64,000 bases of DNA from Chryseobacterium sp. OSA05B. GTDB lineage: Bacteria > Bacteroidota > Bacteroidia > Flavobacteriales > Weeksellaceae. The stretch is taken from assembly GCF_019970065.1 (NCBI RefSeq), contig NZ_JAHXYH010000001.1, positions 1,054,001 through 1,118,000 of the forward strand, given 5' to 3'. The notes under the pieces were generated by a model. The model searched no databases and had not been told where the DNA came from. It saw only the letters and a list, made by a program, of their open reading frames with translations. This document shows positions 37,084 through 45,530 of this stretch, piece after piece (within the stretch, counting starts at the first letter, position 1; every line of letters begins with the position of its first letter). Both the position numbers and the translations under genes were made by a program.

Positions 37084-37551
37084 ATGAAAAAGATTCTTGT
37101 TCTGGTTTTCACAGCAATTTTTCTATTTTCATTCGGACAGAAAAAGATGAACAATGTAGAATACAAAAACTCGGCGGAAGTTTTTACCATTAAAGGATTG
37201 TCCCAATCAACAAGTATTGACTGTGGAAACTCCAGAATGATTTTACTGTCCGGACAGGTTCCATTGGATGCTGCAGGAAATCTCGTAGGAAACGATGTCG
37301 AGAAGCAGACCCAACAGGTTTTTAAAAACATTGAAAGCATCCTGAAAGAGTATGGAGCAACAGCAAAGGATATTGTAAAACTGGGAATATTCATCACCGA
37401 TATTTCCAAAACACCAGACTTTAGAAAAATCCGTGACTTATACATCAACCTTCAAAATCCTCCCGTGAGCAGCCTTGTGGAAGTAAGCCGTCTTTTCAGA
37501 GACGATGTACTGATAGAGGTAGAAGCCACGGCAGTTATAAAAAACAAATAA
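37084..37551 (+). CDS. Exported Rid-family (RidA-like) protein
   Basis: The 155-residue protein has an N-terminal signal peptide (ILVLVFTAIFLFSFGQ) followed by a complete Rid (YjgF/YER057c/UK114) trimer-forming domain. RidA enzymes deaminate reactive enamine/imine intermediates in the cytoplasm and need an Arg (Arg105 in E. coli). Here the matching segment reads PPVSSLVEVSRL, so the Arg is Ser129. Both the export signal and the missing Arg argue against the usual RidA reaction. It lies between the ribosomal cluster and ftsY, 9 bp before ftsY. The function is unknown. Confidence 0.85.
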   Translation: MKKILVLVFTAIFLFSFGQKKMNNVEYKNSAEVFTIKGLSQSTSIDCGNSRMILLSGQVPLDAAGNLVGNDVEKQTQQVFKNIESILKEYGATAKDIVKLGIFITDISKTPDFRKIRDLYINLQNPPVSSLVEVSRLFRDDVLIEVEATAVIKNK

Positions 37552-37560
37552 GAATGAACT

Positions 37561-38514
37561 ATGAGTTGGTTTAAAAATATTTTCAAAAAAGAAGAAAAGG
37601 AAACTTTAGATAAAGGTCTGGAAAAATCCAGCCAGGGTTTCTTTGAAAAAATGACGAAGGCCGTAGTCGGTAAAAGCAAAGTAGATGACGAAGTACTGGA
37701 TAACCTGGAAGAAATACTGATTGCATCTGACGTAGGCGCATCCACAACCATCAAGATCATAGAAAGGATTGAAGAACGTGTTGCCCGTGATAAATATGTA
37801 GGGGTCAATGAACTGGATGACATTCTTCGTGAAGAAATTTCAGGACTGCTTCTTGAAAATCCTCATGCAGGAACAGGAAATATAGACAGTTCGAAAAAGC
37901 CTTACGTTATTATGGTAGTTGGGGTAAACGGTGTAGGAAAAACAACAACTATCGGGAAACTGGCTCACCAGTTCAAGTCCGAAGGCAGAAAGGTTGTTCT
38001 GGGAGCGGCAGACACCTTCAGAGCGGCAGCTGTAGATCAGTTGGTCATCTGGAGCGAAAGAGTCGGTGTTCCTATCGTTAAGCAGGACATGGGCTCAGAT
38101 CCCGCTTCCGTAGCTTTTGACACCGTACAAAGTGCCGTAGCACAAGATGCAGATGTAGTGATCATAGATACTGCAGGAAGACTTCATAACAAGATCAACC
38201 TGATGAACGAGCTTTCCAAGATTAAAAGAGTCATGCAGAAGGTGATTCCAGATGCTCCTCACGAGATCCTGCTTGTTCTTGACGGTTCTACAGGACAGAA
38301 TGCATTTGAACAGGCCAAACAGTTTACTGCAGCCACAGAAGTGAATGCATTAGCCGTAACAAAACTAGACGGAACTGCCAAAGGCGGTGTTGTCATTGGT
38401 ATATCAGATCAGTTCCAGATTCCGGTAAAATATATTGGGGTGGGCGAAAAGATGACGGACCTCCAACTTTTCAATGGTACGGAATTTGTTGACTCATTTT
38501 TCAAGAAAAGATGA
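37561..38514 (+). CDS. ftsY: Signal recognition particle receptor FtsY
   Basis: This GTPase docks SRP-ribosome complexes at the inner membrane. The 317 residues comprise a short N-terminal amphipathic/charged segment, the helical N domain and the G domain. The motifs are G1 GVNGVGKTTTIGKLAH, DTFRAAAVDQL, DTAGRLHNK and TKLDGTAKGG. The long acidic A domain of E. coli FtsY is absent, as in many bacteria. It follows the Rid gene by 9 bp. Confidence 0.97.
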   Translation: MSWFKNIFKKEEKETLDKGLEKSSQGFFEKMTKAVVGKSKVDDEVLDNLEEILIASDVGASTTIKIIERIEERVARDKYVGVNELDDILREEISGLLLENPHAGTGNIDSSKKPYVIMVVGVNGVGKTTTIGKLAHQFKSEGRKVVLGAADTFRAAAVDQLVIWSERVGVPIVKQDMGSDPASVAFDTVQSAVAQDADVVIIDTAGRLHNKINLMNELSKIKRVMQKVIPDAPHEILLVLDGSTGQNAFEQAKQFTAATEVNALAVTKLDGTAKGGVVIGISDQFQIPVKYIGVGEKMTDLQLFNGTEFVDSFFKKR

Positions 38515-38583
38515 TTTAGATCATGTTTTCCCTTAACTTAGCAAACAAATCAATACATATTAACATTTAAAAAATTTGCAACT

Positions 38584-38844
38584 ATGGGAATTTTAACATG
38601 GATTATATTCGGGCTACTGGCTGGAGCCATCGCAAAAATGATTATGCCGGGTAACCAGGGAGGCGGTTGGCTGATCACCATTATACTTGGGATCATCGGA
38701 GCTTTCGTGGGCGGTGCAATAGGAGTTTACGTCCTGCACTGGGGAGACGTTACCTCATTCTGGAATCCAAGAAGCTGGATTCTCGCTATCGGAGGTGCTT
38801 TAATCGTTCTCTGGATCTACGGAATGGCTACCAAGAAAAGCTGA
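38584..38844 (+). CDS. GlsB/YeaQ/YmgE family small membrane protein
   Basis: The 86-residue protein has three hydrophobic helices with the family glycine pattern (GLLAGAIAKMIMPGNQGGGWLITIILGIIGAFVGG). Members are called transglycosylase-associated proteins and are often stress-induced, but their biochemical role is unclear. This one is slightly longer than usual because of the segment LHWGDVTSFWNPRSW. It has its own terminator. Confidence 0.93.
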   Translation: MGILTWIIFGLLAGAIAKMIMPGNQGGGWLITIILGIIGAFVGGAIGVYVLHWGDVTSFWNPRSWILAIGGALIVLWIYGMATKKS

Positions 38845-38861
38845 TGCAGCAGATAAAAAAT

Positions 38862-38896
38862 AAAATCCCGGAACTGAAATTCAGTTCCGGGATTTT
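38862..38896. terminator. Bidirectional terminator between the GlsB-type gene and sppA
   Basis: AAAATCCCGGAACTGAA and its perfect complement form a 17-bp stem with A/T runs on both sides. It lies between convergent genes. Confidence 0.92.
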
Positions 38897-38915
38897 TTGT
38901 ACAATATAATTTAGT

Positions 38916-40670
38916 TTAGTTGATCTTGATCTGGTAAGGCATTTCCATTTTCACCTCAGACTTCAGTTTCTCATCTGTGATCTGCTGAAGAATTTCATAG
39001 TTGGCTTTACCTATTTTATTTTTGATAATTCTTGCTGAGATATCGTCTTCGTTCAGGTCTTTGAAGATCTGCTCGAAAGGAGTCATTCTTTTTGGATAAG
39101 AAGAAACATGATAAGATTTTAACCCTGCTTTCTGAGCGGCAAATTTTACAGCATCATTCAATGTTCCCAATTCATCAACAAGACCGATTTGCTTGGCACG
39201 AACACCACTCCATACTCTACCACCTCCTACATTGTCGATTTGCTCAAAAGTCTGTTTTCTGTTTTGAGTCACAAAATGCACAAATCTTTTATAAGTTCCT
39301 TCTACACTTCTTGTGATCAGATTTACTCCGTAAGGTGTAACTCCGTTTAATGCGGAATAATATTGAGAATTGGCATTGGTAGCCACAATATCTGAGCGGA
39401 TACCGTTTTTGTTCGCCAGGTCTTTATAATAAGGAATCACTCCGAAAACTCCGATAGATCCTGTCAGCGTATTAGGCTCTGAATAAATTTTATCAGCTGC
39501 CATTGCAATATAATACCCTCCGGAAGCTGCGTAGTCACCGAAAGATACCACTAAAGGTTTTTTCTTTTTAAGCTGCTGAAGTTCAAATAAAATTTCATCT
39601 GAAGCATTAGCACTTCCCCCCGGAGAATTGATTCTGAAAACAACCGCTTTTACTTTTTCATCATCCTGAAGTTCCTTGATATACTTCACATATCTTTCTG
39701 AAAAGATTTCGTTGTAGCCATCACCATTGTTAATTCCTCCTGAAGCATACAATACAGCTACTTTCTCTCCTGACTTATCTTCGTCTGCATAAGAACTGAT
39801 ATAACCAGCTAATGATACCTTATTCAACTTCTCTTTTTCTTTAAGACTAAGCTTTGATTTGATCATCTGATCATACTCCGTTTTCTGGATCAGTTTGTCA
39901 GCCAGTTTATATTTTAATCCTAATTCAGGAATCATTCCGTATAAACTGTCAACAACCGTTTTGAACTGAGCGGTGTCCATTTTTCTGGAAACTGCCATTT
40001 TAGTTGAAGTACTGCTCCAGATATCATTTAAAAGAGTACTTAACTGCTCTTTATTTTCCGGAGAAATATCATTCCTTAAGAAAGGCTCTACTGCAGACTT
40101 GAATTTCCCATGTCTGATCACTTCAATACCAATTCCGTATTTATCCGCAAAATCTTTAAAAAACGCGACTTCAGTAGCCAGTCCTTTTAATTCTATCATT
40201 CCTGACGGATTAAGGTAATACTGATCTGCCACAGATCCTAAATAATAAGCAGACTGCGAAACAGCATTTCCATAAGCGTACACAAATTTCCCACTCTTTT
40301 TAAAATCTTCTATAGCATTTCTGATATCATCGATTTGGGTCATTCCTGCATGCAGGTCATCAGCTTCAATACTTATCCCTTTAATATTATCATCTGTTTT
40401 AGCTTTTTTAATAGCTTCCAGGACGTCATACAAAAGCACACTTTTGCTTTTATCGCTGATATTGAACAATCCTACTTCTTCTTCTGTAGGGCTGTCTATT
40501 ATATTAGTCTTTAAATTAATCGTCAGAACAGAATTGTTTTTCACAGACACGGCTTTGTCATTCCCCATGGAACTGAACACAAGCATCATGATGAAAAAGA
40601 CGAAAAATACGGCACATAATAGGACAATTGCCACTATATTTGCCAATACATTTTTAAAGAAACTTCTCAT
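38916..40670 (-). CDS. sppA: Signal peptide peptidase SppA (67-kDa type)
   Basis: This membrane-bound serine protease degrades cleaved signal peptides. The 584 residues have an N-terminal transmembrane helix (about 9-32) and two tandem peptidase-fold halves, as in E. coli SppA. The likely catalytic Lys is in the first half (IRHGKFKSAVEPF) and the nucleophile Ser in the second (FGDYAASGGYYIA). Its ATG is only 20 bp from the divergent folK start, so promoters for both genes must lie inside the opposite coding regions. Confidence 0.95.
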   Translation of the reverse strand: MRSFFKNVLANIVAIVLLCAVFFVFFIMMLVFSSMGNDKAVSVKNNSVLTINLKTNIIDSPTEEEVGLFNISDKSKSVLLYDVLEAIKKAKTDDNIKGISIEADDLHAGMTQIDDIRNAIEDFKKSGKFVYAYGNAVSQSAYYLGSVADQYYLNPSGMIELKGLATEVAFFKDFADKYGIGIEVIRHGKFKSAVEPFLRNDISPENKEQLSTLLNDIWSSTSTKMAVSRKMDTAQFKTVVDSLYGMIPELGLKYKLADKLIQKTEYDQMIKSKLSLKEKEKLNKVSLAGYISSYADEDKSGEKVAVLYASGGINNGDGYNEIFSERYVKYIKELQDDEKVKAVVFRINSPGGSANASDEILFELQQLKKKKPLVVSFGDYAASGGYYIAMAADKIYSEPNTLTGSIGVFGVIPYYKDLANKNGIRSDIVATNANSQYYSALNGVTPYGVNLITRSVEGTYKRFVHFVTQNRKQTFEQIDNVGGGRVWSGVRAKQIGLVDELGTLNDAVKFAAQKAGLKSYHVSSYPKRMTPFEQIFKDLNEDDISARIIKNKIGKANYEILQQITDEKLKSEVKMEMPYQIKIN

Positions 40671-40690
40671 AAATCAATCAATTTTCCAAT

Positions 40691-41107
40691 ATGTCGCAGC
40701 ATAGGGTGGTTTTGTTACTAGGAAGTAACCTCGGAGACCAAAAAAAAAATTTAGAGCTTGCCTTAGAAAAGATCAGGGAGGGCGGAAATGAAATATCACA
40801 AACCAGCGAATTTTTGATAACAGAACCGGTAGAATTTGTCAGTTCTAATATTTTTTGTAATATTGCATCAATAATATTCACGCATCTTTCGCCTATTCAA
40901 CTGCTTGATTTTGTTAAAACTATTGAAGTTGAAATGGGAAGAATTAATGATTCAAAATCTTCTGGAGGCTACAGCGATAGAATAATAGATATTGACATCA
41001 TTAAATATAACAATCTGAATTTCAGATCAGAAAGACTAGAAATACCTCATCAAAAACATTTGTTTGAAAGAGATTTTTCTAAAATATTATTGAAAGATTT
41101 TATCTAA
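40691..41107 (+). CDS. folK: 2-amino-4-hydroxy-6-hydroxymethyldihydropteridine diphosphokinase
   Basis: The enzyme transfers pyrophosphate from ATP to hydroxymethyl-dihydropterin in folate synthesis. The 138 residues are compact for HPPK. Motifs are VVLLLGSNLGDQ at the N-terminus, the EVEMGR region, and YSDRIIDIDII with the metal-binding Asp residues, followed by IPHQKHLFERDF. It is 18 bp upstream of the first OmpA-like gene. Cotranscription is possible, but a shared function is unlikely. Confidence 0.95.
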   Translation: MSQHRVVLLLGSNLGDQKKNLELALEKIREGGNEISQTSEFLITEPVEFVSSNIFCNIASIIFTHLSPIQLLDFVKTIEVEMGRINDSKSSGGYSDRIIDIDIIKYNNLNFRSERLEIPHQKHLFERDFSKILLKDFI

Positions 41108-41125
41108 ATAAAACATAAAACATAT

Positions 41126-42235
41126 ATGAAATTAGGTTTATTATTATTGGCCACACTGCCTATCGCGGCTTATGCCCAAGACAGTACTGCAGTAAACTCT
41201 TCTGGTGAGTATCCTAATACCTTCTCTTCAGGTTCCGCTAATGTACAACGCTTTGATAACAAAGCCAGACGTTTCAACGACTGGTCTATCTCCGTGGGTG
41301 GGGGTGCTGCTTTTATGGCACATTCTGACCTTAGCTCTTTTTATGACAAAAAAGTTAACTGGGGATATAATGCTTATGTAAGTATTGACAAGCAGATTAC
41401 ACACGTATTCGGATTAAGCCTTATCTATCAGAGAGGAGAAACGAAACAGAAAGCAATGCTGGATGGAGCTGCAGGTGCAGCAGCAGGTGTTGGAACAGCA
41501 ACTACCAAATATAACCAGCTTGCCTTAATGGGAGATGTAAACTTTTCAAATTTATTGAGAAGAGTTGACAATCACTCTCCTTACAGATGGGCGTTCCACG
41601 GTTATGCAGGTATTGGATTCCAGGGTTATGATACATCTCTTCATGATGGTAATGAATTCAGATGGAGCGACAGCCCTAAAAGAGTTCCTCTATTTATCAA
41701 ACAGGATTTTGATATCAACTCCCTATTCTATCAGTTCGGTGTAGGATTGAAATACAACGTTTCAAAACTTATTGATATCGAAGCTAGAACGATGTATATC
41801 GTAAGCGGTGACGATGAATTTGACGGAGGCGGATGGGCTGAGGCCAACGACTACGATCCTGCAACTGCCGGTTCAAAGTATAATATGATCTCCGATTCAA
41901 GATCTGATAATGCATGGACAGTGAACTTAGGAATTACGTTCAAACTAGGAAAAAAATTATCCCATTTAGCATGGCATGATCCACTACAGGAAGCATATTA
42001 CAGAACAAGTGTACTGGAAAATGCATCTCAGGATCTAGTGGTATGCGAAAAAGGTGATGCAGATAACGATGGTGTATGCGATGACTGGGACAGACAGCTT
42101 GACACTCCTGCAGGCGCAAGAGTAGACGGTGCCGGTGTAGCTTTAGATATGGATCTTGACGGTGTTATAGATTTATACGATAAGTGTGTAACCGTTCCTG
42201 GACCAGTTGAAAACAACGGATGCCCTACCAAATAA
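41126..42235 (+). CDS. OmpA-like outer-membrane protein lacking the OmpA domain
   Basis: The 369-residue protein has a signal peptide (ending AYAQDS), an eight-stranded-barrel-like N-terminal part with the DNHSPYRWAFHGYAGIGF motif, and thrombospondin type 3-like calcium repeats (GDADNDGVCDDWDRQLDTP, DLDGVIDLYDKC). It stops right after NNGCPTK, exactly where the two neighbouring paralogues continue into the peptidoglycan-binding OmpA domain. No remains of that domain are visible in the next 67 bp. It may therefore be a barrel not anchored to the wall. It is the first of three tandem paralogues. Confidence 0.88.
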   Translation: MKLGLLLLATLPIAAYAQDSTAVNSSGEYPNTFSSGSANVQRFDNKARRFNDWSISVGGGAAFMAHSDLSSFYDKKVNWGYNAYVSIDKQITHVFGLSLIYQRGETKQKAMLDGAAGAAAGVGTATTKYNQLALMGDVNFSNLLRRVDNHSPYRWAFHGYAGIGFQGYDTSLHDGNEFRWSDSPKRVPLFIKQDFDINSLFYQFGVGLKYNVSKLIDIEARTMYIVSGDDEFDGGGWAEANDYDPATAGSKYNMISDSRSDNAWTVNLGITFKLGKKLSHLAWHDPLQEAYYRTSVLENASQDLVVCEKGDADNDGVCDDWDRQLDTPAGARVDGAGVALDMDLDGVIDLYDKCVTVPGPVENNGCPTK

Positions 42236-42243
42236 TACAATGA

Positions 42244-42279
42244 AAAGCAGTTGAAAGACTGCTTTCTTCAATTGAAGAA
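42244..42279. terminator. Weak hairpins between first and second OmpA-like genes
   Basis: AAAGCAGT/ACTGCTTT (8 bp, 6-nt loop) is followed directly by the palindrome TTCTTCAATTGAAGAA. There is no long T run, so this may be a partial terminator, a processing site or an operator. Confidence 0.45.
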
Positions 42280-42302
42280 AAAAAATTTTAATACATAAAT
42301 AC

Positions 42303-43820
42303 ATGATGAAATTAAATTTAGCTGTTGCAGCATTAGCACTGGCGATTCCCTTCGTTAGCTATGCACAAGACTCAACGGCAGTTTCAACAGGAGAATACCC
42401 AAATACATTCTCTTCCGGTTCTGCTAACGTTTCCCCATTTACCAATCAGTCAAAAAGATTTAATGACTGGTCTGTTTCAGCTGGTGCAGGTGTACCACTG
42501 ATTCAGTCGGCTGACCTCACTTCTATCAAAAATGGTAACGGTAAAAATCTTTTCGGATACTCTGCTTATGTAAGTATTGACAAAGCGATTACCCATGCTT
42601 TTGGCCTGAAGCTACAGTACGACAGAGGTGAAACCAGACAGGGATGGTTCAATACTAAAGATGCTGCACCCGATGCAACTGCTGTAGCGGCAAGAACTCA
42701 GTATGATGCGATCTCTTTATTGGGAGACATCAACTTCTCTAATCTTTTAAGAAGAGTAGACAATCACTCTCCCTACAGATGGGCGCTTCATGGATATGCA
42801 GGTATTGGTACTATTGCATATAGATCATACCAGAAAGACATTAAGGGACAAAGAGTGGCTACAGAAGTAAAGCCATTCAAACTTGGATCAATGTTTATGC
42901 AGGCGGGAGCTGGTCTAAAGTATAAAATCAACAGAAGACTTGATCTAGAAGGCCGATTAATGTATGTCGTTACCGGTGATGATGAATTCGATGGAGGTGG
43001 CGACAAATACAGCATAATCAATAAACGTGAAGAGCAGGTATCTGACAACTTCTTCAACGCTACTCTAGGTATTTCACTGAAATTAGGAAAGCACGAATCT
43101 CACTTAATGTGGCATGACCCGCTTCAGGAAATCTATTACAAACTTGATGTTTTGGCTAATAAAAACCAGAATGTAGAAGTATGTAAAAAAGGTGATGGTG
43201 ATAACGACGGAGTTTGTGACGATTGGGACAGACAGCTTGATACGCCTGCTGGGGCAAGAGTGGATGGTGCCGGTGTAGCTCTGGATATTGACCTTGACGG
43301 TGTCATCGATCTTAATGATAAGTGTGTAACTGTTCCAGGACCTGTAGAAAACAACGGATGCCCGGTTGTAAAAAAAATAGATAATAATCAGACCGCCATA
43401 GAAATAGAACAAAATCTTAAAGATATATACTTCAATTTCAACAAGGCAACCATCAGACCTGAATCTAATGACAAATTAGATCTTGCTGCTAAAATCATTA
43501 AAGATAAAGGAGGTAATTATCTGTTAACAGGACATACAGACATCAAAGGAAATGCTGTATACAACCTTAAATTATCAAGAGAAAGAGCCGCTGCCGTGGT
43601 AGCCGCTTTGGAAAACAGAGGGGTGAGTCAGAATGTCCTGAAATCTAAAGGAGTAGGTTCAGCTGATGCTACATTTCCTGCAACAGCATCTGATGCCGAA
43701 AGATTGGCAGATAGAAAAGTTACGGTTCGTTTTATAGAAAGCACTGATTGGGATTCTATTAAGAAGAAAGATTATGAAGATGCTCCCGTAAAAAAAACTA
43801 TCAGAAAAAAGAAAAAATAA
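42303..43820 (+). CDS. OmpA family outer-membrane protein (tandem copy 2)
   Basis: The 505-residue protein has a signal peptide (FVSYAQDS) and a beta-barrel domain of about 270 residues. Thrombospondin type 3-like repeats (DGDNDGVCDDWD) follow. A C-terminal OmpA/Pal domain (about 365-480) has YFNFNKATIRPESNDKLD and TGHTDIKGNAVYNLKLSRERA, which bind peptidoglycan. A Lys-rich tail (RKKKK) follows. The barrel is very similar to copy 3, so these are recent duplicates. The start is ATG 42303, with ATG 42306 next to it. Confidence 0.92.
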   Translation: MMKLNLAVAALALAIPFVSYAQDSTAVSTGEYPNTFSSGSANVSPFTNQSKRFNDWSVSAGAGVPLIQSADLTSIKNGNGKNLFGYSAYVSIDKAITHAFGLKLQYDRGETRQGWFNTKDAAPDATAVAARTQYDAISLLGDINFSNLLRRVDNHSPYRWALHGYAGIGTIAYRSYQKDIKGQRVATEVKPFKLGSMFMQAGAGLKYKINRRLDLEGRLMYVVTGDDEFDGGGDKYSIINKREEQVSDNFFNATLGISLKLGKHESHLMWHDPLQEIYYKLDVLANKNQNVEVCKKGDGDNDGVCDDWDRQLDTPAGARVDGAGVALDIDLDGVIDLNDKCVTVPGPVENNGCPVVKKIDNNQTAIEIEQNLKDIYFNFNKATIRPESNDKLDLAAKIIKDKGGNYLLTGHTDIKGNAVYNLKLSRERAAAVVAALENRGVSQNVLKSKGVGSADATFPATASDAERLADRKVTVRFIESTDWDSIKKKDYEDAPVKKTIRKKKK

Positions 43821-43830
43821 TCCTTACAAA

Positions 43831-43869
43831 TTAACCGAAAAGAACAATTCTTTTCGGTTAATTTTTTTA
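43831..43869 (+). terminator. Terminator after OmpA copy 2
   Basis: TTAACCGAAAAGAA and its perfect 14-bp complement flank a 3-nt loop, followed by a T run. Confidence 0.9.
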
Positions 43870-44016
43870 CTACGAAATTTTTTACCTACCTTTATATTAT
43901 TTTTCAGACATTTCGGTATGTAGTGAATTATGCATATCAGAACTATTGAGAAGAGATCATAAGAATAAATTACTTAAGAAATAAAATCATTTAAATTAAC
44001 TTAAAAAAATAACACT

Positions 44017-45453
44017 ATGAAATTAAGTTTAGCAATTGTTGCATTAGCCATGGCAATTCCTGCCACCAGTTATGCGCAAGACTCAACGGCAGTTTCAAAT
44101 GGAGAATATCCGAATACTTTTTCTTCCGGTTCTGCCAATGTTTCCCCGTTTACCAATCAGTCAAAAAGATTTAACGACTGGTCTATTTCAGCCGGTGCAG
44201 GTGTACCACTTATGCAGTCTGCTGATATGACATCTATCAAGAATGGTAATGGTAAAAACCTTTTCGGTTACTCTGCTTATGTAAGTATTGACAAAGCGAT
44301 CACTCACGCTTTTGGTTTAAAACTTCAGTATGACAGAGGTGAAACAAGACAGGGATTTTTCAATACTAAAGATGCTGCTCCCGATGCAACTTCTATAGCT
44401 GGAAGAACTCAGTATGACGCGATCTCTTTATTAGGAGACATCAACTTTTCCAATCTTTTAAGAAGAGTTGACAATCATTCTCCTTACAGATGGGCACTTC
44501 ACGGTTACGCAGGTATTGGTACAATTGCTTACAAAGCATATCAGAAAGATATCAACGGACAGAGACTTGCTACTGAAGTTAAGCCATTCAAGTTTGGATC
44601 TCTGTTTATGCAGGCCGGTGCCGGTTTAAAGTATAAAATAAACAGAAGACTTGATCTTGAAGGAAGATTAATGTATGTAGTTACCGGTGATGATGAATTC
44701 GATGGAGGTGGTGACAAATACAGTACCATCAACAGACGTGAGGAGCAGGTATCTGACAACTTCTTCAACGCTACGCTAGGTCTTTCATTGAAATTAGGAA
44801 AGCACGAATCTCACTTAATGTGGCATGACCCGCTTCAGGAAATCTATTACAAACTTGATGTTTTGGCTAACAAAAACCAGGATATTGAAGTGTGTAAAAA
44901 AGGAGATGCTGATAACGACGGAGTTTGCGACGATTGGGACAGACAACTTGATACTCCTGCTGGGGCAAGAGTGGATGGTGCCGGTGTAGCTCTTGATACT
45001 GACCTTGACGGTGTAATTGATCTTTACGACAAGTGTGTAACTGTTCCGGGACCTGTGGAAAACAACGGATGTCCTACAACTCCTACAGGACCTGTAGTAG
45101 AAACAGAAACGAAACTTGAAGGAATTGAGTTTGATTTAAATTCTGACAGGATTTTACCTTCAAACACGCCGATCTTAAATAACGCAGTTAACTATATTAA
45201 CTCTTCAACAGGTTCTTACAGTGTAATCGGTGCTACTGATACAAGAGGTACTGATGCTTACAACCAGAAACTTTCTGAAAGAAGAGCCAATAACGTTAAG
45301 AATTATTTGATTAAAAACGGAGTTCAGACTGGAAAAATCAACGCAGTAGGAAAAGGTGAAAAAGACCTTAAATATCCTGAGTGTGAACCAGCTACTAAAT
45401 GCCCTGAATGGAAAAACAGAGCCAACAGAAGAGTATACTTCGAAGCTAAATAA
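44017..45453 (+). CDS. OmpA family outer-membrane protein (tandem copy 3)
   Basis: The 478-residue protein has the same layout as copy 2: signal peptide (TSYAQDS), barrel with DNHSPYRWALHGYAGIGT, thrombospondin type 3-like repeats and a C-terminal OmpA domain. The OmpA domain differs clearly from that of copy 2 (IEFDLNSDRILPSNTPILN and GATDTRGTDAYNQKLSERRA), while the barrels are nearly identical. That mosaic points to exchange or independent domain replacement. It has about 200 bp of its own upstream DNA and a terminator on each side, so it is a separate transcript. Confidence 0.92.
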   Translation: MKLSLAIVALAMAIPATSYAQDSTAVSNGEYPNTFSSGSANVSPFTNQSKRFNDWSISAGAGVPLMQSADMTSIKNGNGKNLFGYSAYVSIDKAITHAFGLKLQYDRGETRQGFFNTKDAAPDATSIAGRTQYDAISLLGDINFSNLLRRVDNHSPYRWALHGYAGIGTIAYKAYQKDINGQRLATEVKPFKFGSLFMQAGAGLKYKINRRLDLEGRLMYVVTGDDEFDGGGDKYSTINRREEQVSDNFFNATLGLSLKLGKHESHLMWHDPLQEIYYKLDVLANKNQDIEVCKKGDADNDGVCDDWDRQLDTPAGARVDGAGVALDTDLDGVIDLYDKCVTVPGPVENNGCPTTPTGPVVETETKLEGIEFDLNSDRILPSNTPILNNAVNYINSSTGSYSVIGATDTRGTDAYNQKLSERRANNVKNYLIKNGVQTGKINAVGKGEKDLKYPECEPATKCPEWKNRANRRVYFEAK

Positions 45454-45476
45454 TACACTTATCAGCTAATATATCA

Positions 45477-45502
45477 AAGCCGTGCCTTGCACGGCTTTTT
45501 TT
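45477..45502 (+). terminator. Terminator after OmpA copy 3
   Basis: AAGCCGTGC and GCACGGCTT form a perfect 9-bp stem with a CTT loop and a run of T residues. Confidence 0.92.
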
Positions 45503-45530
45503 GTTGTAATACTTTTATTACTTTTACCCT

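Noticed and set aside
41126..42235. First OmpA-like gene as a frameshifted pseudogene
   Set aside because: The frame is clean to its stop, and no OmpA-domain coding remains follow; it looks like a genuine shorter protein.
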